This document shows positions 35,431 through 44,967 of a stretch of 64,000 nt of DNA, piece after piece. Position 1 is the first letter of the stretch, and every line of letters begins with the position of its first letter. Source of the stretch: an uncultured bacterium (GTDB taxonomy: Bacteria > Desulfobacterota > Binatia > UBA1149 > CAITLU01); assembly GCA_903893315.1 (NCBI GenBank), contig CAITLU010000037.1, forward strand, positions 1-64,000, written 5' to 3'. The notes below the pieces were generated by a model. That model had not been told where the DNA came from and did not search any database. It saw only the letters and a program-made list of their open reading frames with translations. Position numbers and translations under genes: made by a program.

Positions 35431-35560
35431 GCCGAAGCAAGATGGATGTTCGCCCGGTGTCATTGGCCCGGGTCCGTTGAAAACCGGTCGCCGTGTGGTA
35501 GCTTGTTGCGCTGGCACGCTTCGCGCGGGGCGAAGCGGCGTGGCTGTGGAGGTGTGGTGG

Positions 35561-37384
35561 ATGGACGTGGCGGCGTACGGCCTGTCTCGCAATCCTTTCG
35601 AACGTAATTCCGAGCTCGATGAGGCCTGCCTGCCGAATCCTTTGGCGGTGCAGTTGTCCGAGTTGCAGGCCGGACTACGCTCGCCTCAGGGCGTCAGCGT
35701 GCTCGTCGGCGAGCGCGGCTCGGGCAAGTCTCTGCTGGCGAAGATCTTCGCACGGCGTCTGGCGGGTCATGCACGCGCAGCCCTGAGCACGGCGCCTGGT
35801 CCCGCTCTGGCGGACGTTCTCGCGGAATGTCTTGCGCAACTCGGCGGTGAAGATGTCGAGACGCGTGACGAAAGCCGGCTGCTTCACGAGTTGGGCATTC
35901 TCGTCCAACGCCGGGCCCGTGCGGGTTCGGTCACCGCGCTGGTGATCGATGATGCGCAGAGACTCTCACCTCAGGTTTTGGCCGGGCTCAGCCGCCTGTT
36001 TCCGGAAGACCACGAAGAGCCGCTTCACTTGCACCTCTTCCTTATCGGTCGACCCGAATTGCTTGATCGAATGAACGGCAGCGCCGATCGGCTGCTGCTT
36101 GAACACCTGCTGCAGATCTGCCGGATCGAGCCGCTCGGTCTGCGCGACTCGGTTCGTTATCTCGAACGCCGGCTGGCCGCGTGTGGCGGGGAGTTGGTGC
36201 AACTGTTCGAGGCCGAAGCGATCGATGAGATCGTCGCGCAGGCCAACGGCCGTCTGCTGTCCCTGGAAGCGCTGGCTACGGGTGCTCTCGAGAACGCCGC
36301 GCGCAGCGGCGCGGTGCGCGTGACGACGGCGCATGTGGAGAAGGCGCCGCCCGCTTCGTGCAAAGAGGAGGAACCGATGGCACTCAAACAGCAACCCCTT
36401 CGTTTCGAGATCGCCCAGGAGACATTTCGCGACGATGCGATCGAGTGGGGTGACAAGGAGACCGAGGATCGTTGGATTGCCGGAGACGAGTCCGGCGCCG
36501 ATGAACCGGGACTCTCGTGGGATACTAGCGAGGACGAAGAATACCAATCAATGCCGACCGATGATGTGCGACCGGCTCTGGCCTCACGGCCGGTTCCGCG
36601 TCGCGGGCTGGTCGGCATGCTCGTCTTGACCGCTGCGGTATTCATCGGCCTGACCTGGGCCGCCAACCGCTTGCCTGGTGCATCCACCGATCGGCCGAGC
36701 GGTCGTGACGCGCTGCTGCTGGCGCAGCCTGTGGCTTCGCAGCCTCGCGAGATCTTGCGCCTTGCTGAATCGACCGCAGGGGCGGATGCGGCTGCACACG
36801 TTCTTGCCCGGAGTAATGGGGTGGCCGCTGCGGCAGTCGGCGATGGCGCCGGCGCGGAAGAAGTTGATGAAGTGGCGCCGGAAGAACTGGATCGACCGGC
36901 CCGGCCGGCCGTGAGGAACTCAGCCGAAGACGTCGCTGACATCGGTGAGGATCCTGCGGATCACGCGCCGGTCGCTTCCGCGGTAGCGAAGGTCGTGGCA
37001 GTCAAGGCCGCGCAGGCGCCAGTTGCCAAAGCTCAAGCCCGGCCCACCGTTGTTGATGCGAACTCTCCTGTTTCCCGTCCCGCGCGTGTGCAGGTCGCAT
37101 CGATGCAGATGCCCAAGCTCCCACAGCGAGCCGAGCGTGTTTCCGCCAAGCCTTCTGCAGCTTCGGTTTACACCGTTCAGGTCGGCGCCTTTCGCGCCCG
37201 CGTCAACGCCCAGGATTTGATCTCCAAGCTGGGGCCGCGCCTGCGCACCGCGCGCATCATCAACGAAGGAGGGTTCTACCGCGTGGTCAGCGGCTCCTTC
37301 GAGAGCAAAGGCGCTGCGGTCGCGCACGAAGGCAGTCTGCGGCGTGCAGGACTGACCACCTACGTGCGCACCGCGATCTTCTGA
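35561..37384 (+). CDS. ExeA-like AAA ATPase with membrane segment and C-terminal SPOR domain
   Basis: 607 residues from ATG 35561 (GGAGGT seven bases upstream). N-terminal ExeA-type ATPase: YGLSRNPFERNSELDEACLP, Walker A VGERGSGKSLLAK, Walker B ALVIDDAQRLSPQVLAGLSR, sensor-like LIGRPELLDRM. An acidic linker follows; then one membrane segment about residues 348-368 (VGMLVLTAAVFIGLTWAANR), an Ala/Pro-rich periplasmic region and a SPOR domain at the end (SVYTVQVGAFRARVNAQDLI, YRVVSGSFESKGAAVAHEG). This order, cytoplasmic ATPase then periplasmic SPOR, resembles DamX and GspA-type proteins working at the septum or cell wall. Confidence 0.88.
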   Translation: MDVAAYGLSRNPFERNSELDEACLPNPLAVQLSELQAGLRSPQGVSVLVGERGSGKSLLAKIFARRLAGHARAALSTAPGPALADVLAECLAQLGGEDVETRDESRLLHELGILVQRRARAGSVTALVIDDAQRLSPQVLAGLSRLFPEDHEEPLHLHLFLIGRPELLDRMNGSADRLLLEHLLQICRIEPLGLRDSVRYLERRLAACGGELVQLFEAEAIDEIVAQANGRLLSLEALATGALENAARSGAVRVTTAHVEKAPPASCKEEEPMALKQQPLRFEIAQETFRDDAIEWGDKETEDRWIAGDESGADEPGLSWDTSEDEEYQSMPTDDVRPALASRPVPRRGLVGMLVLTAAVFIGLTWAANRLPGASTDRPSGRDALLLAQPVASQPREILRLAESTAGADAAAHVLARSNGVAAAAVGDGAGAEEVDEVAPEELDRPARPAVRNSAEDVADIGEDPADHAPVASAVAKVVAVKAAQAPVAKAQARPTVVDANSPVSRPARVQVASMQMPKLPQRAERVSAKPSAASVYTVQVGAFRARVNAQDLISKLGPRLRTARIINEGGFYRVVSGSFESKGAAVAHEGSLRRAGLTTYVRTAIF

Positions 37385-37452
37385 GACCGGGCCTCGCGAT
37401 TAACACGGCCACCGCGCTCGATGCGTCCGGTGTTGCTGTGTTGAGCGCTTCG

Positions 37453-38472
37453 TCAGGCGTGCAGCGTACGAATTACTTCCTGCCACCAATCGTCGTCGGT
37501 GCCGGGAATGAAGGGAAGATAAAGCGCCACGCGCTGCACGCGTCCTTCGAATCGTTTCTTGAGCAGGCCTGGAATTTCGTCGCGGCGTCCGATTACCGAA
37601 AAGGCTTCGAGAACGTCGTCGGTGACGAGTTCGGCCATGTCGCTCCAGGCGCCTTTTTGCGAACACTCGTGCAGTTTAGGGCCCAGGTCTCCCCAGCCGT
37701 GCGCTTCGAGGACGGCGCGGTAGGTACGCGTCGATGCGTAGAACGCGATCTGCTGGCGCACTGCTGAGGCCGCTCCTTCGCGCTCCTCGTCGCTCTTTCC
37801 CATCACGACGAAACACGGTGCCGCCAGCGTCACCGCCGAAGCCTCGCGGCCGACGTTGGCAGCGCCCTCGGCGATGAGAGGGACGATCACCTCGTCGATG
37901 TACTTGGTGCTGTTCAGAGGATGCAGGTGGAAGCCGTCGCATAGCTCGCCGGCCAGCCGGCACATGTATTCGTTGACGCCGGAGATGAAGATCGGCGGTC
38001 GCGGTGCGCTGATCGGACCCGGATCGAAAAATGGGGTCATCAGGCTGAACTGATAGTACTTGCCGGTGTATGCCAGACGCTTGCCTTCCTGCCAGCAGGT
38101 CCAGATCGCGTGAAGCGACTCTATGAGTTCTCTCAGCCTGGGCCCCGGAGAGACCCACGGCACGCTGAAGCGTTTCTCGTTGTGGCCTTTGACCTGGGTG
38201 CCGAGGCCGAGAAGAAAACGTCCGCTCGAGAAGTTCTGCAGATCCCACGCGGTATGTGCGGTGATCATCGGACTGCGCGGAAAGGCCACCGCGATCGAGG
38301 TTCCTAGCTCGATCGCTTCGGTGTGTTCCGCGGCGATCATCAAGGGCAGGAAGGGATCGTGTGAGGTCTCGGCTGTCATCAGGCCGTCGAACCCCAGGCG
38401 CTCGGCGGCGCGCGCCGTTTCCGCCACCTTGGCGATCGAAGCACCGAGCAGAATCGTATCGAGTTTGAGCAT
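37453..38472 (-). CDS. LLM-class (luciferase-like) F420-type oxidoreductase
   Basis: 339 residues from ATG 38472 (AGGAGG seven bases upstream). Luciferase-like TIM barrel: ARAAERLGFDGLMTAETSHD, AIELGTSIAVAFPRSPM, NFSSGRFLLGLGTQVKGHNEKR and PRPPIFISGVNEYMCRLAGE. This matches the group annotated as F420-dependent (the TIGR03617-like family). A partner to the other LLM gene at 10800 but only distantly similar. Substrate unknown; single gene, converging with the AAA-SPOR gene. Confidence 0.88.
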   Translation of the reverse strand: MLKLDTILLGASIAKVAETARAAERLGFDGLMTAETSHDPFLPLMIAAEHTEAIELGTSIAVAFPRSPMITAHTAWDLQNFSSGRFLLGLGTQVKGHNEKRFSVPWVSPGPRLRELIESLHAIWTCWQEGKRLAYTGKYYQFSLMTPFFDPGPISAPRPPIFISGVNEYMCRLAGELCDGFHLHPLNSTKYIDEVIVPLIAEGAANVGREASAVTLAAPCFVVMGKSDEEREGAASAVRQQIAFYASTRTYRAVLEAHGWGDLGPKLHECSQKGAWSDMAELVTDDVLEAFSVIGRRDEIPGLLKKRFEGRVQRVALYLPFIPGTDDDWWQEVIRTLHA

Positions 38473-38571
38473 GGCTGGCCTCCTTGCCCGCCTGAAGTAG
38501 GCGAGGGGCGATGCGGATGGTAGCCGCCGGGACGGATTTGGCCTCCTCTGTACAGACCTGTCCGGTCGGAA

Positions 38572-38597
38572 GCCCATCAGGAGACAACTTGATGGGC
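38572..38597 (+). promoter_or_regulatory. perfect 8-bp hairpin in a divergent intergenic region
   Basis: GCCCATCA (38572-38579) pairs with TGATGGGC (38590-38597), loop ten bases. It sits between the LLM gene and the 82-residue orphan, with more GC-rich sequence downstream (CGGCCGGGGAAAGGC). No known riboswitch consensus was matched. It could be an operator palindrome or part of a leader. Confidence 0.3.
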
Positions 38598-38757
38598 CCG
38601 AGCCTGCGGCCGGGGAAAGGCTGAAAACGAGTGTTTATGCGGCCCGTGGGCGAGGCAGTTGAGTTCCCCGAGTCAGGCAGCGCCGGTGGCATGGCGATTG
38701 CGGTGATCCGCTTGCCCGGGCTCAGGTGCCACGGTGCACACAAGAGAGGATTTCGAC

Positions 38758-39006
38758 GTGATCATCGACGACCAGAGCTTCATCGACATGGCATTCCATC
38801 TGCGCCACGCGTCCGAGGATCTGCTGACAGCGGCCCAGCGGCTCTCGCGTCTTTGTGACCCCAAGCTGCCGATGGGCGGCGACCGCAGCGAAATCGTCCA
38901 GGCTCTCGACTCGCTGGTGGCCATGAACCGTGAGTTCGTCGCAGTCGAGCACGTCATTCGCGCGGTGTGGGACGCCAATCACGGCGGCCCCGAACTGTCT
39001 CACTGA
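38758..39006 (+). CDS. hypothetical protein (82 aa, orphan)
   Basis: Small soluble protein, GTG start with GAGAGGA about eight bases upstream; an upstream GTG at 38734 is less likely. Mostly helical by composition (DMAFHLRHASEDLLTAAQRL, REFVAVEHVIRAVWDANH), with single Cys. No recognisable family. It stands alone between a divergent LLM gene and a converging polyprenyl synthase gene. A short hairpin with TTTT follows at 39024. Confidence 0.6.
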   Translation: MIIDDQSFIDMAFHLRHASEDLLTAAQRLSRLCDPKLPMGGDRSEIVQALDSLVAMNREFVAVEHVIRAVWDANHGGPELSH

Positions 39007-39023
39007 AATCGGGTTGGAGGAGG

Positions 39024-39054
39024 CGCCGCGCGCCAGCACTTTCGGCGGCGTTTT
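39024..39054 (+). terminator. possible terminator after the 82-aa gene
   Basis: CGCCGC (39024-39029) pairs with GCGGCG (39045-39050), loop 15 bases, followed by TTTT. The short stem and long loop make it weak, but the position between converging genes fits. Confidence 0.4.
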
Positions 39055-39063
39055 GAGTCCTGA

Positions 39064-40062
39064 CTAGAGTTGGCGATCAACGAGATCGCAGACGAGCGCG
39101 CGGATATTGTCGCGGAAGCTGGAGGCGGGCAGGCGATCGATGATCGCGGCCGCCGCCGTGGCATGGGCGACTGCGGCCTCGCGCACGCGCGTCGCTATGC
39201 CGCCTTCCTTCAGAGCGGCCAGCGCCTCTTCTATCGCCGCTGCACCGCAGTCTTCTTCGAGGAATGCACGCCGGACAGCGGGAAGCGTCAGTCCCCACAC
39301 CACGGTCAGGGACGGGTTACCGTCGATCAGGTCGGCGCCGACGCGCTTGCCGGTCTTGGCGGGGTCACCCTCGATGTCGAGCACGTCGTCGATCATCTGG
39401 AACGCGATGCCGATCTCGCGGCCGCAACGTTCCATCTCGTCCACATCGGCGGCCGGCATCTTGGCGAGGTAGGCCGCGATGCGGGTTCCGACCGCGAACA
39501 GCGACGCGGTCTTGCGTGCGATGATCTCGAAGTAGTCCTGTTCGGTCACTGCCGTGTTACGTCTGAAACGTCCCTGAAGGATCTCGCCTTCAGTCAGTTG
39601 CACGCAGGCATCGGCCGCCCAGCGTACGATGTTCTCCTCGAAGCGCCCGCAGACCTGGAAGGCCCTCGAAAACAGAAAGTCGCCTGTGACCAAGGTGTCG
39701 GCGATGCCGAAGCGTACAGGGGCAGCGTCTTTGCCGCGGCGCACGTCGCTGGAATCGATGATGTCGTCGTGCAGCAGCGTGGCGGTATGGATGAGTTCGA
39801 GAGAGACCGACAGGTCGACCATGTCGGTAACGTCGACGCCCCCGCAGGCTCGGAAAACGAGCAGCGCCACCGCTGGGCGAACCCTCTTGCCGCCGGCATT
39901 GATGAGGTAGTCAGCGATCTCAGTCAGTCGCGGTTCACGCGCGCGGATGACCTCCGCAATGCGCTTCTCTACGAGCGCCAGATCACCTTCGATCAGGCGC
40001 AGCGGAGCGGTCGCTCGCTGGGAGCGGGAAGAGGAATCCTGGCTCACTGAGGGCTTTCTCAA
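39064..40062 (-). CDS. ispB: polyprenyl diphosphate synthase (long-chain, IspB-type)
   Basis: 332 residues. Trans-prenyl chain elongation enzyme making the quinone side chain. First Asp-rich motif LLHDDIIDSSDVRRGKDA, second QMIDDVLDIEGD; GGKRVRPAVALLVF lies before the first motif. ATLLHDDIID preceded by SLELIHTAT matches the octaprenyl/solanesyl synthase group. TTG start at 40062 has GGAAG about six bases upstream; residues 1-20 are a Ser-rich tail, and an internal GTG is possible. Divergent from a ferredoxin gene. Chain length cannot be deduced exactly. Confidence 0.94.
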   Translation of the reverse strand: MRKPSVSQDSSSRSQRATAPLRLIEGDLALVEKRIAEVIRAREPRLTEIADYLINAGGKRVRPAVALLVFRACGGVDVTDMVDLSVSLELIHTATLLHDDIIDSSDVRRGKDAAPVRFGIADTLVTGDFLFSRAFQVCGRFEENIVRWAADACVQLTEGEILQGRFRRNTAVTEQDYFEIIARKTASLFAVGTRIAAYLAKMPAADVDEMERCGREIGIAFQMIDDVLDIEGDPAKTGKRVGADLIDGNPSLTVVWGLTLPAVRRAFLEEDCGAAAIEEALAALKEGGIATRVREAAVAHATAAAAIIDRLPASSFRDNIRALVCDLVDRQL

Positions 40063-40179
40063 TCACATCTTCCGGGGAAACCGAAACGGGCGGGATGACG
40101 CGCTGGCAAAGGAACCCGTCGAAACTTTACACCTGCGAGTGCCTGTGAGACATTCCGAAAAATTCCCCCGGTCCAGTAG

Positions 40180-40527
<348 letters not shown>

Positions 40528-40551
40528 GGCGTCGGCGCAAGCCTGAGGTCC

Positions 40552-41565
40552 ATGGATAGACGAGTCCGGCGAACCATCCAGCTTGTCGCCGGGGTGGCTC
40601 TTTCCGGCCTCTTTCTTTGGCTTGCGCTGAAGGGTGAGGATTGGGGCGCCATAAGGGCAGAGATAGCGCGGGCCGACCTGCGTTGGATCGCGCTGACCTT
40701 GCCGCTGGGGACGTATGTGCTGTACGCCCGCTGCCAGCGCTGGCGCATTCTGCTCGAGCGCTCACACGGCCGCAGCATCGCGATGGAGCCGATCTTTTCG
40801 GCCTCGGCCATCGGCTTCATGGCCAATATGCTGCTGCCGTTCCGAGTGGGAGAGATCGCGAGGCCTTACCTCGTCGCTCGCAATACGGGCCTGTCACTGA
40901 CGACCACCTTTGCAACCGTGGTCGTGGAGAGGGTTCTCGATCTGATGGCGCTGGCGGTTTTCGGCATCGGCATAGTGATGCTGGCCGACGTCCCTCCGCT
41001 CGTCGTGCAGGGGGCCAAGATCGTGGCCCTGCTGACCGCGATTGCGTTCGGTGGCGCCTACTTCGTCACCGTGCAGCGGCGGCGTGTTCTGCCGGTACTC
41101 GACCTGCTGTGGGCGAAGGTTCCGGTCATCGGTCCCGTGGTGCTGCGTCTCGAGCACGAGTTCGTCGACGGCATGGCAGCGATTTCGGATCCGGCAACGC
41201 TGCTTCGAACTATTCTCTGGTCGTTCTACATCTGGTTCGTCATTGCGGTAGGTTTCGCGGTCGGCTTCCGCGCGCTCGGGATCGATGTCCCGTTCATCGG
41301 CGGCGGCATCACGGTTACGACAGTGGTGGCGCTGGCCGTGTCGGTGCCGTCAGCGCCAGCTTTCGTCGGACAGTTCGAGTACGGCTGCAAGCTCGCGCTT
41401 GAACAGGTCTACGCAGTGAATGGGGCCGTGGCGATCAGTTACACGCTTCTCATGCACACTGCCCAGTTCGTTACGCAGATTCTGCTCGGACTAGTCTTCC
41501 TGGTGCGCGAGGGCCTCAGCCTCGGTGACCTCAGTCATCTCGACGAGAAGGTGAAGGAGCCGTAG
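40552..41565 (+). CDS. lysylphosphatidylglycerol synthase TM-region (UPF0104) membrane protein
   Basis: 337 residues with about eight hydrophobic segments (LVAGVALSGLFLWLALKG, MALAVFGIGIVMLAD, IVALLTAIAFGGAYFV and others). The family signature is present: FSASAIGFMANMLLPFRVGE then RPYLVARNTGLSLTTTFATVV and ERVLDLMAL. The family corresponds to the flippase-like domain of MprF and to AglD-type proteins, and may flip lipid-linked groups. No catalytic synthetase domain is attached. The stop overlaps coaBC by one base, so it is co-transcribed with coenzyme A synthesis. Confidence 0.9.
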   Translation: MDRRVRRTIQLVAGVALSGLFLWLALKGEDWGAIRAEIARADLRWIALTLPLGTYVLYARCQRWRILLERSHGRSIAMEPIFSASAIGFMANMLLPFRVGEIARPYLVARNTGLSLTTTFATVVVERVLDLMALAVFGIGIVMLADVPPLVVQGAKIVALLTAIAFGGAYFVTVQRRRVLPVLDLLWAKVPVIGPVVLRLEHEFVDGMAAISDPATLLRTILWSFYIWFVIAVGFAVGFRALGIDVPFIGGGITVTTVVALAVSVPSAPAFVGQFEYGCKLALEQVYAVNGAVAISYTLLMHTAQFVTQILLGLVFLVREGLSLGDLSHLDEKVKEP

Positions 41566-42773
41566 TGAAGCACATCTTTTCAGGTAAACGGGTGCTGCTG
41601 TGTGTGGGAGGCGGCATCGCCGCCTACAAGACTGCCGAAGTAGTTCGCCGCCTGGGCGCTTGCGGTGCCGACGTGCAGGTGGCGATGACGCCGGCTGCGT
41701 GCGAGTTCATCACGCCGCTGACACTTCAGACCCTGTCGCATCACCGGGTCGCGGTCGATCTGTTCAGCAGCACCGACGAAGCTACCATCGGGCACATCTC
41801 CATTGCCGAGTCGGCCGATGTGGTGCTGGTCGCACCGGCCACTGCCGACTTGATCGCTCGCATGGCTCACGGGCTGGCCAACGATATCGTGACGACCGCA
41901 CTGCTGGCCACGCGCGCTCCTGTCGTCGTCGCTCCGGCGATGAACAGCCACATGCTGGCGCATCCGGCAACCGTGAGGAATCTCGAAATACTGACCGGAT
42001 TCGGCCATCGCCTCGTAGCCAGCGACAGCGGCGAACTTGCTTGCGGCTACGAAGGACCGGGACGCCTTCCTGATCCAGATGCACTGTTGGCCGAAGTCGC
42101 TGCGGCTCTTTGTGCCAAGGATCTTGGCGGAGTGCGCGTGCTGGTCTCGGCCGGTCCGACGCGAGAAGCACTCGATCCGGTTCGTTACCTCAGCAACCGC
42201 TCGAGCGGCCGCATGGGCTACGCAGTGGCCGCGGCCGCTTGGCGTCGCGGAGCGGAGGTCACCTTGGTCAGCGGGCCGACCGCGTTGGCGAGGCCGCGCG
42301 GCGTCACGTGTGTGGACGTCAACTCCGCTGCCGAGATGAAAGAGGCGCTGGAGTCCCGCACGGGCGCGAGCGAAATCGTCGTCATGGTCGCGGCGGTCGC
42401 GGACTATCGGCCAACGGCTCGGGCCTCGAGCAAGATAAAGAAGAGTGCGGGAGCGGGATTGACGCTGGTGCTCGAAGAGAACGACGACATCCTGGCGGCG
42501 CTCGCTAAAATTGCCGGGCCGCGGGTGGTGGTAGGTTTCGCGGCCGAGACCGACGACGTGGTTAGGCACGCCCGCGACAAAATGGTCCGCAAGGGCCTCG
42601 ACCTGATCGTCGCCAACGACGTGACGAAGCCCGGAGCAGGGTTCGATACCGAGACGAACGCGGCCGTGCTGCTGGGCGCTGACGGTAATCAGGAAGAGAC
42701 AGGCTTGATTACCAAGGATGAACTCGCCGACCGCATCCTCGATCGTGCGATCGCGTTGCGCGGCCGAAGCTAG
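41565..42773 (+). CDS. coaBC: CoaBC, phosphopantothenoylcysteine decarboxylase/synthetase
   Basis: 402 residues, GTG start sharing one base with the previous stop. N-terminal FMN-binding CoaC: LLCVGGGIAAYKTAEVVRRL, IGHISIAESADVVLVAPATA, APAMNSHMLAHPA; residues about 165-180 include the catalytic Cys in GELACGYEGPGRLPD. C-terminal CoaB: VLVSAGPTREALDPVRYLSN, RSSGRMGYAVAAAAWRRGA, MVAAVADYRP and LIVANDV. Makes 4'-phosphopantetheine from phosphopantothenate. Both domains look intact. Confidence 0.96.
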   Translation: MKHIFSGKRVLLCVGGGIAAYKTAEVVRRLGACGADVQVAMTPAACEFITPLTLQTLSHHRVAVDLFSSTDEATIGHISIAESADVVLVAPATADLIARMAHGLANDIVTTALLATRAPVVVAPAMNSHMLAHPATVRNLEILTGFGHRLVASDSGELACGYEGPGRLPDPDALLAEVAAALCAKDLGGVRVLVSAGPTREALDPVRYLSNRSSGRMGYAVAAAAWRRGAEVTLVSGPTALARPRGVTCVDVNSAAEMKEALESRTGASEIVVMVAAVADYRPTARASSKIKKSAGAGLTLVLEENDDILAALAKIAGPRVVVGFAAETDDVVRHARDKMVRKGLDLIVANDVTKPGAGFDTETNAAVLLGADGNQEETGLITKDELADRILDRAIALRGRS

Positions 42774-42819
42774 CGACTGGCACGCCGCTGAGCGGGCGTA
42801 CGCTCGCGCAGGAACGGAC

Positions 42820-43713
42820 CTAGCTTTGAGGGGGAGACAGGTGGTCGGGCGGCAGTTCCTCGAGTCCCATCTGCTCGGCGATTTCGGCTTCGAGCGCCGG
42901 ATCCAGGCGTCGCGCTCTCTTCAGTGCACGCAGGCGTCGACGTAACGCGATTGCCCGCAGCAAAACTTCTTCGCCGGTCGGATCGTAGTCCTGTGTGTAG
43001 GATTGGCGCTGCTCGCTCAATAGATCGACCGCCGCCGCGATGCATGCCGCGTTGTAGCGTGCGAGAGTGTCGTCGCTCAGTTCGTAGCGGGAACGCGCGC
43101 TTACTCTCTTGACGAAAGCCTGCCAGCGATCCAGACGCGAGACGGCGAGCAGAGAATCGAAGATCCGCTTGTTGGTCTTGAAGGAGAGCAGGGTGCGTGT
43201 GACGACCCGCTCAACCAGTGCGTCGCAGTCAGTGAACGAGCGCGTCAGCAGCTTCTCGCCGAGTTCGCGCCGACTTGGCTGTTGGAGTGCGTCGGCGCGG
43301 GCTTCCCAGTAGGCGTGGCCGAGCGCGGGGGAAGCGAATGAGCGCAGCAGACTGCTCGGGACGAAGTGGTTGTGCGACAGGATATCTGCCGCAAGGTGGG
43401 TCATGTAACCCCAGGCGAACGCCTTCTCCCGGTCGCTGTCGGCTTCATCGACGAAACGCCATGCCACCGGCCAGCGATGGCAGTGTCCCGCCAGGTCGCC
43501 GCTGTACGACTTGGCCTGGATGATGTCGGCACCGATGCAGCCGTAGAGATAACAGGACTGGTTGGCGGCAAGAACTGCACGAACCGCATCCGGCAGGTCG
43601 GCGAGGCTGGCCAGCACACCGCTTCCGTGTACGATATGCGTGATCGGCCCCCACGCCAGCGCGTTGTCTGGAAACAGAAAGACGATCGCAGCGGTCAGGA
43701 CGAGCAGCAGCAT
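42820..43713 (-). CDS. zinc-dependent phospholipase C family protein
   Basis: 297 residues from ATG 43713. The signal peptide ([20 protein letters not shown]) would cleave before [12 protein letters not shown], so the mature chain would start with Trp, as in Bacillus phospholipase C, where the N-terminal Trp is a zinc ligand. Further metal-site motifs: [29 protein letters not shown] and [22 protein letters not shown]. The C-terminal 100 residues are helical and Arg/Leu-rich. Likely a secreted lipase acting on phospholipids, though many family members are uncharacterised. Divergent from the UDG gene. Confidence 0.88.
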   Translation of the reverse strand: MLLLVLTAAIVFLFPDNALAWGPITHIVHGSGVLASLADLPDAVRAVLAANQSCYLYGCIGADIIQAKSYSGDLAGHCHRWPVAWRFVDEADSDREKAFAWGYMTHLAADILSHNHFVPSSLLRSFASPALGHAYWEARADALQQPSRRELGEKLLTRSFTDCDALVERVVTRTLLSFKTNKRIFDSLLAVSRLDRWQAFVKRVSARSRYELSDDTLARYNAACIAAAVDLLSEQRQSYTQDYDPTGEEVLLRAIALRRRLRALKRARRLDPALEAEIAEQMGLEELPPDHLSPPQS

Positions 43714-43751
43714 CGGACGACCGACATTACAGCGGGCCACGACACGGAACA

Positions 43752-44606
43752 ATGGAACGGGATGCTCGGAAACTTGTGCGTGCCTACCTGGAGCGGGAGA
43801 TCGCTCTGGGCCTCGATGAGTTGCCGCGAGTGACGGGCGCGGGGTCGGCGACCGGCCCTGGCCGTGCTGCCGGAGTCGTGCGGCCGGCGGCTTCGAGTGA
43901 CGCCGCGGTAGTTCCCGAGCAGTCGGCGGCACCGTCTTACGCATCCGCGGCCCGGCCTCTGGTTGCCGCGCCTTCGGCGCTTTCGGATCTGCTTGTCGAG
44001 CCGGCGATCCGTGGCGCCGCGTCACTCGGAGAACTGCGCGACGTGCTCGGAGATTGCCGACGCTGCAAACTATGCAGTGGACGCAAGAACATCGTTTTCG
44101 GCGTCGGCAATCCGAACGCGGAAGTGATGTTTGTCGGCGAAGGCCCCGGAGAAGACGAGGACCTGCAAGGCGAACCATTCGTCGGTAAAGCCGGAGCGCT
44201 GCTAGATAAGATAATCACCGGCGGTATGGGACTGAGCCGCGAGGCGGTCTACATCGCCAACGTCGTCAAGTGCCGTCCGCCGGGCAACCGCAATCCCGAG
44301 CCGGATGAAATCGTGGCCTGTGAGCCATTCCTGCGGCGCCAGATCGAGTTGGTGGCCCCGAAGGTCATCGTGTCATTGGGAGCTTTTGCCACTCAGGCTT
44401 TGCTCCGTGACCGGACGCCGATCTCACAGCGGCGGGGACGCTGGCACCAACTCGACGGTTTCGGTGCAGACGGCAGCGTTGCGTTGATGCCGACCTTCCA
44501 TCCCGCCTATCTACTGCGTACTCCGGGCGACAAGCGGCTGGTCTGGGAAGACATCAAGTTGGTGATGGCCAGACTCGGCCTCGCGGTTCCGGGGCGGGGT
44601 TCGTGA
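43752..44606 (+). CDS. family-4 (Fe-S) uracil-DNA glycosylase
   Basis: 284 residues. Removes uracil from DNA. The catalytic half has [20 protein letters not shown] (cluster cysteines), [20 protein letters not shown] (active-site GEGPGxxE), [38 protein letters not shown] (second cysteine pair) and [16 protein letters not shown]. The first about 90 residues are an Ala/Pro/Ser-rich extension without known fold, present in some deltaproteobacterial homologues. Divergent from the phospholipase gene; a decayed gene follows. Confidence 0.94.
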   Translation: MERDARKLVRAYLEREIALGLDELPRVTGAGSATGPGRAAGVVRPAASSDAAVVPEQSAAPSYASAARPLVAAPSALSDLLVEPAIRGAASLGELRDVLGDCRRCKLCSGRKNIVFGVGNPNAEVMFVGEGPGEDEDLQGEPFVGKAGALLDKIITGGMGLSREAVYIANVVKCRPPGNRNPEPDEIVACEPFLRRQIELVAPKVIVSLGAFATQALLRDRTPISQRRGRWHQLDGFGADGSVALMPTFHPAYLLRTPGDKRLVWEDIKLVMARLGLAVPGRGS

Positions 44607-44642
44607 TCTTGGATCCCATGCACTGGCCTGGGCGCCGAAGCG

Positions 44643-44958
44643 ATGGCTGCGCACTTCGGGTCGCGCCGCCTTGGCGCAGTCGTAGCTCTCGCGCTCGGTC
44701 CGTTGTTGCGGTACACCCCGGGGCTCCGCGCCGGCTTGGTTGTGCTCAGATCGCGCGACGCCGCGCGACGATGTACTTGCAGTGACGATGGACGTTCCAA
44801 GACAAGACGACTTCACGGGCGACAACGTCCCCGTGAAGGTCAATGCGGCACCGTCCTTTCGTGGTGTGGAGCCGAGCAGGACGGTCCTCGACGTCGAGAA
44901 CCATCCGTATGTTACCCGGACGACTCTACGCAGCACCGGCGGCCGGCCGGCTCGCTGA
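44643..44958 (+). pseudogene. decayed slipin/stomatin (SPFH) gene fragment
   Basis: The frame ending at 44958 reads VTMDVPRQDDFTGDNVPVKV then VNAAPSFRGVEPSRTVLDVE and YVTRTTLRSTGG, which matches the core of bacterial slipins (MDVPxQDxxTxDNVxVKVNA, QTTLRSVLG). It has lost the usual region after the TTLR motif and stops early. Just upstream, in a different frame (44643 on), LALGPLLRYTPGLRAGLVVL resembles the slipin stretch LGRLLxxxGPGLVVL. The join needs a one-base shift near 44745. No intact start or downstream half exists, so this is a remnant. It fills most of the UDG-queA gap. Confidence 0.7.
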
Positions 44959-44967
44959 CACCTTCTC

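Noticed and set aside
38480-38757. Possible riboswitch around the hairpin at 38572-38597
   Set aside because: Only a single 8-bp stem and GC-rich flank; no match to a known class, so kept only as a hairpin.
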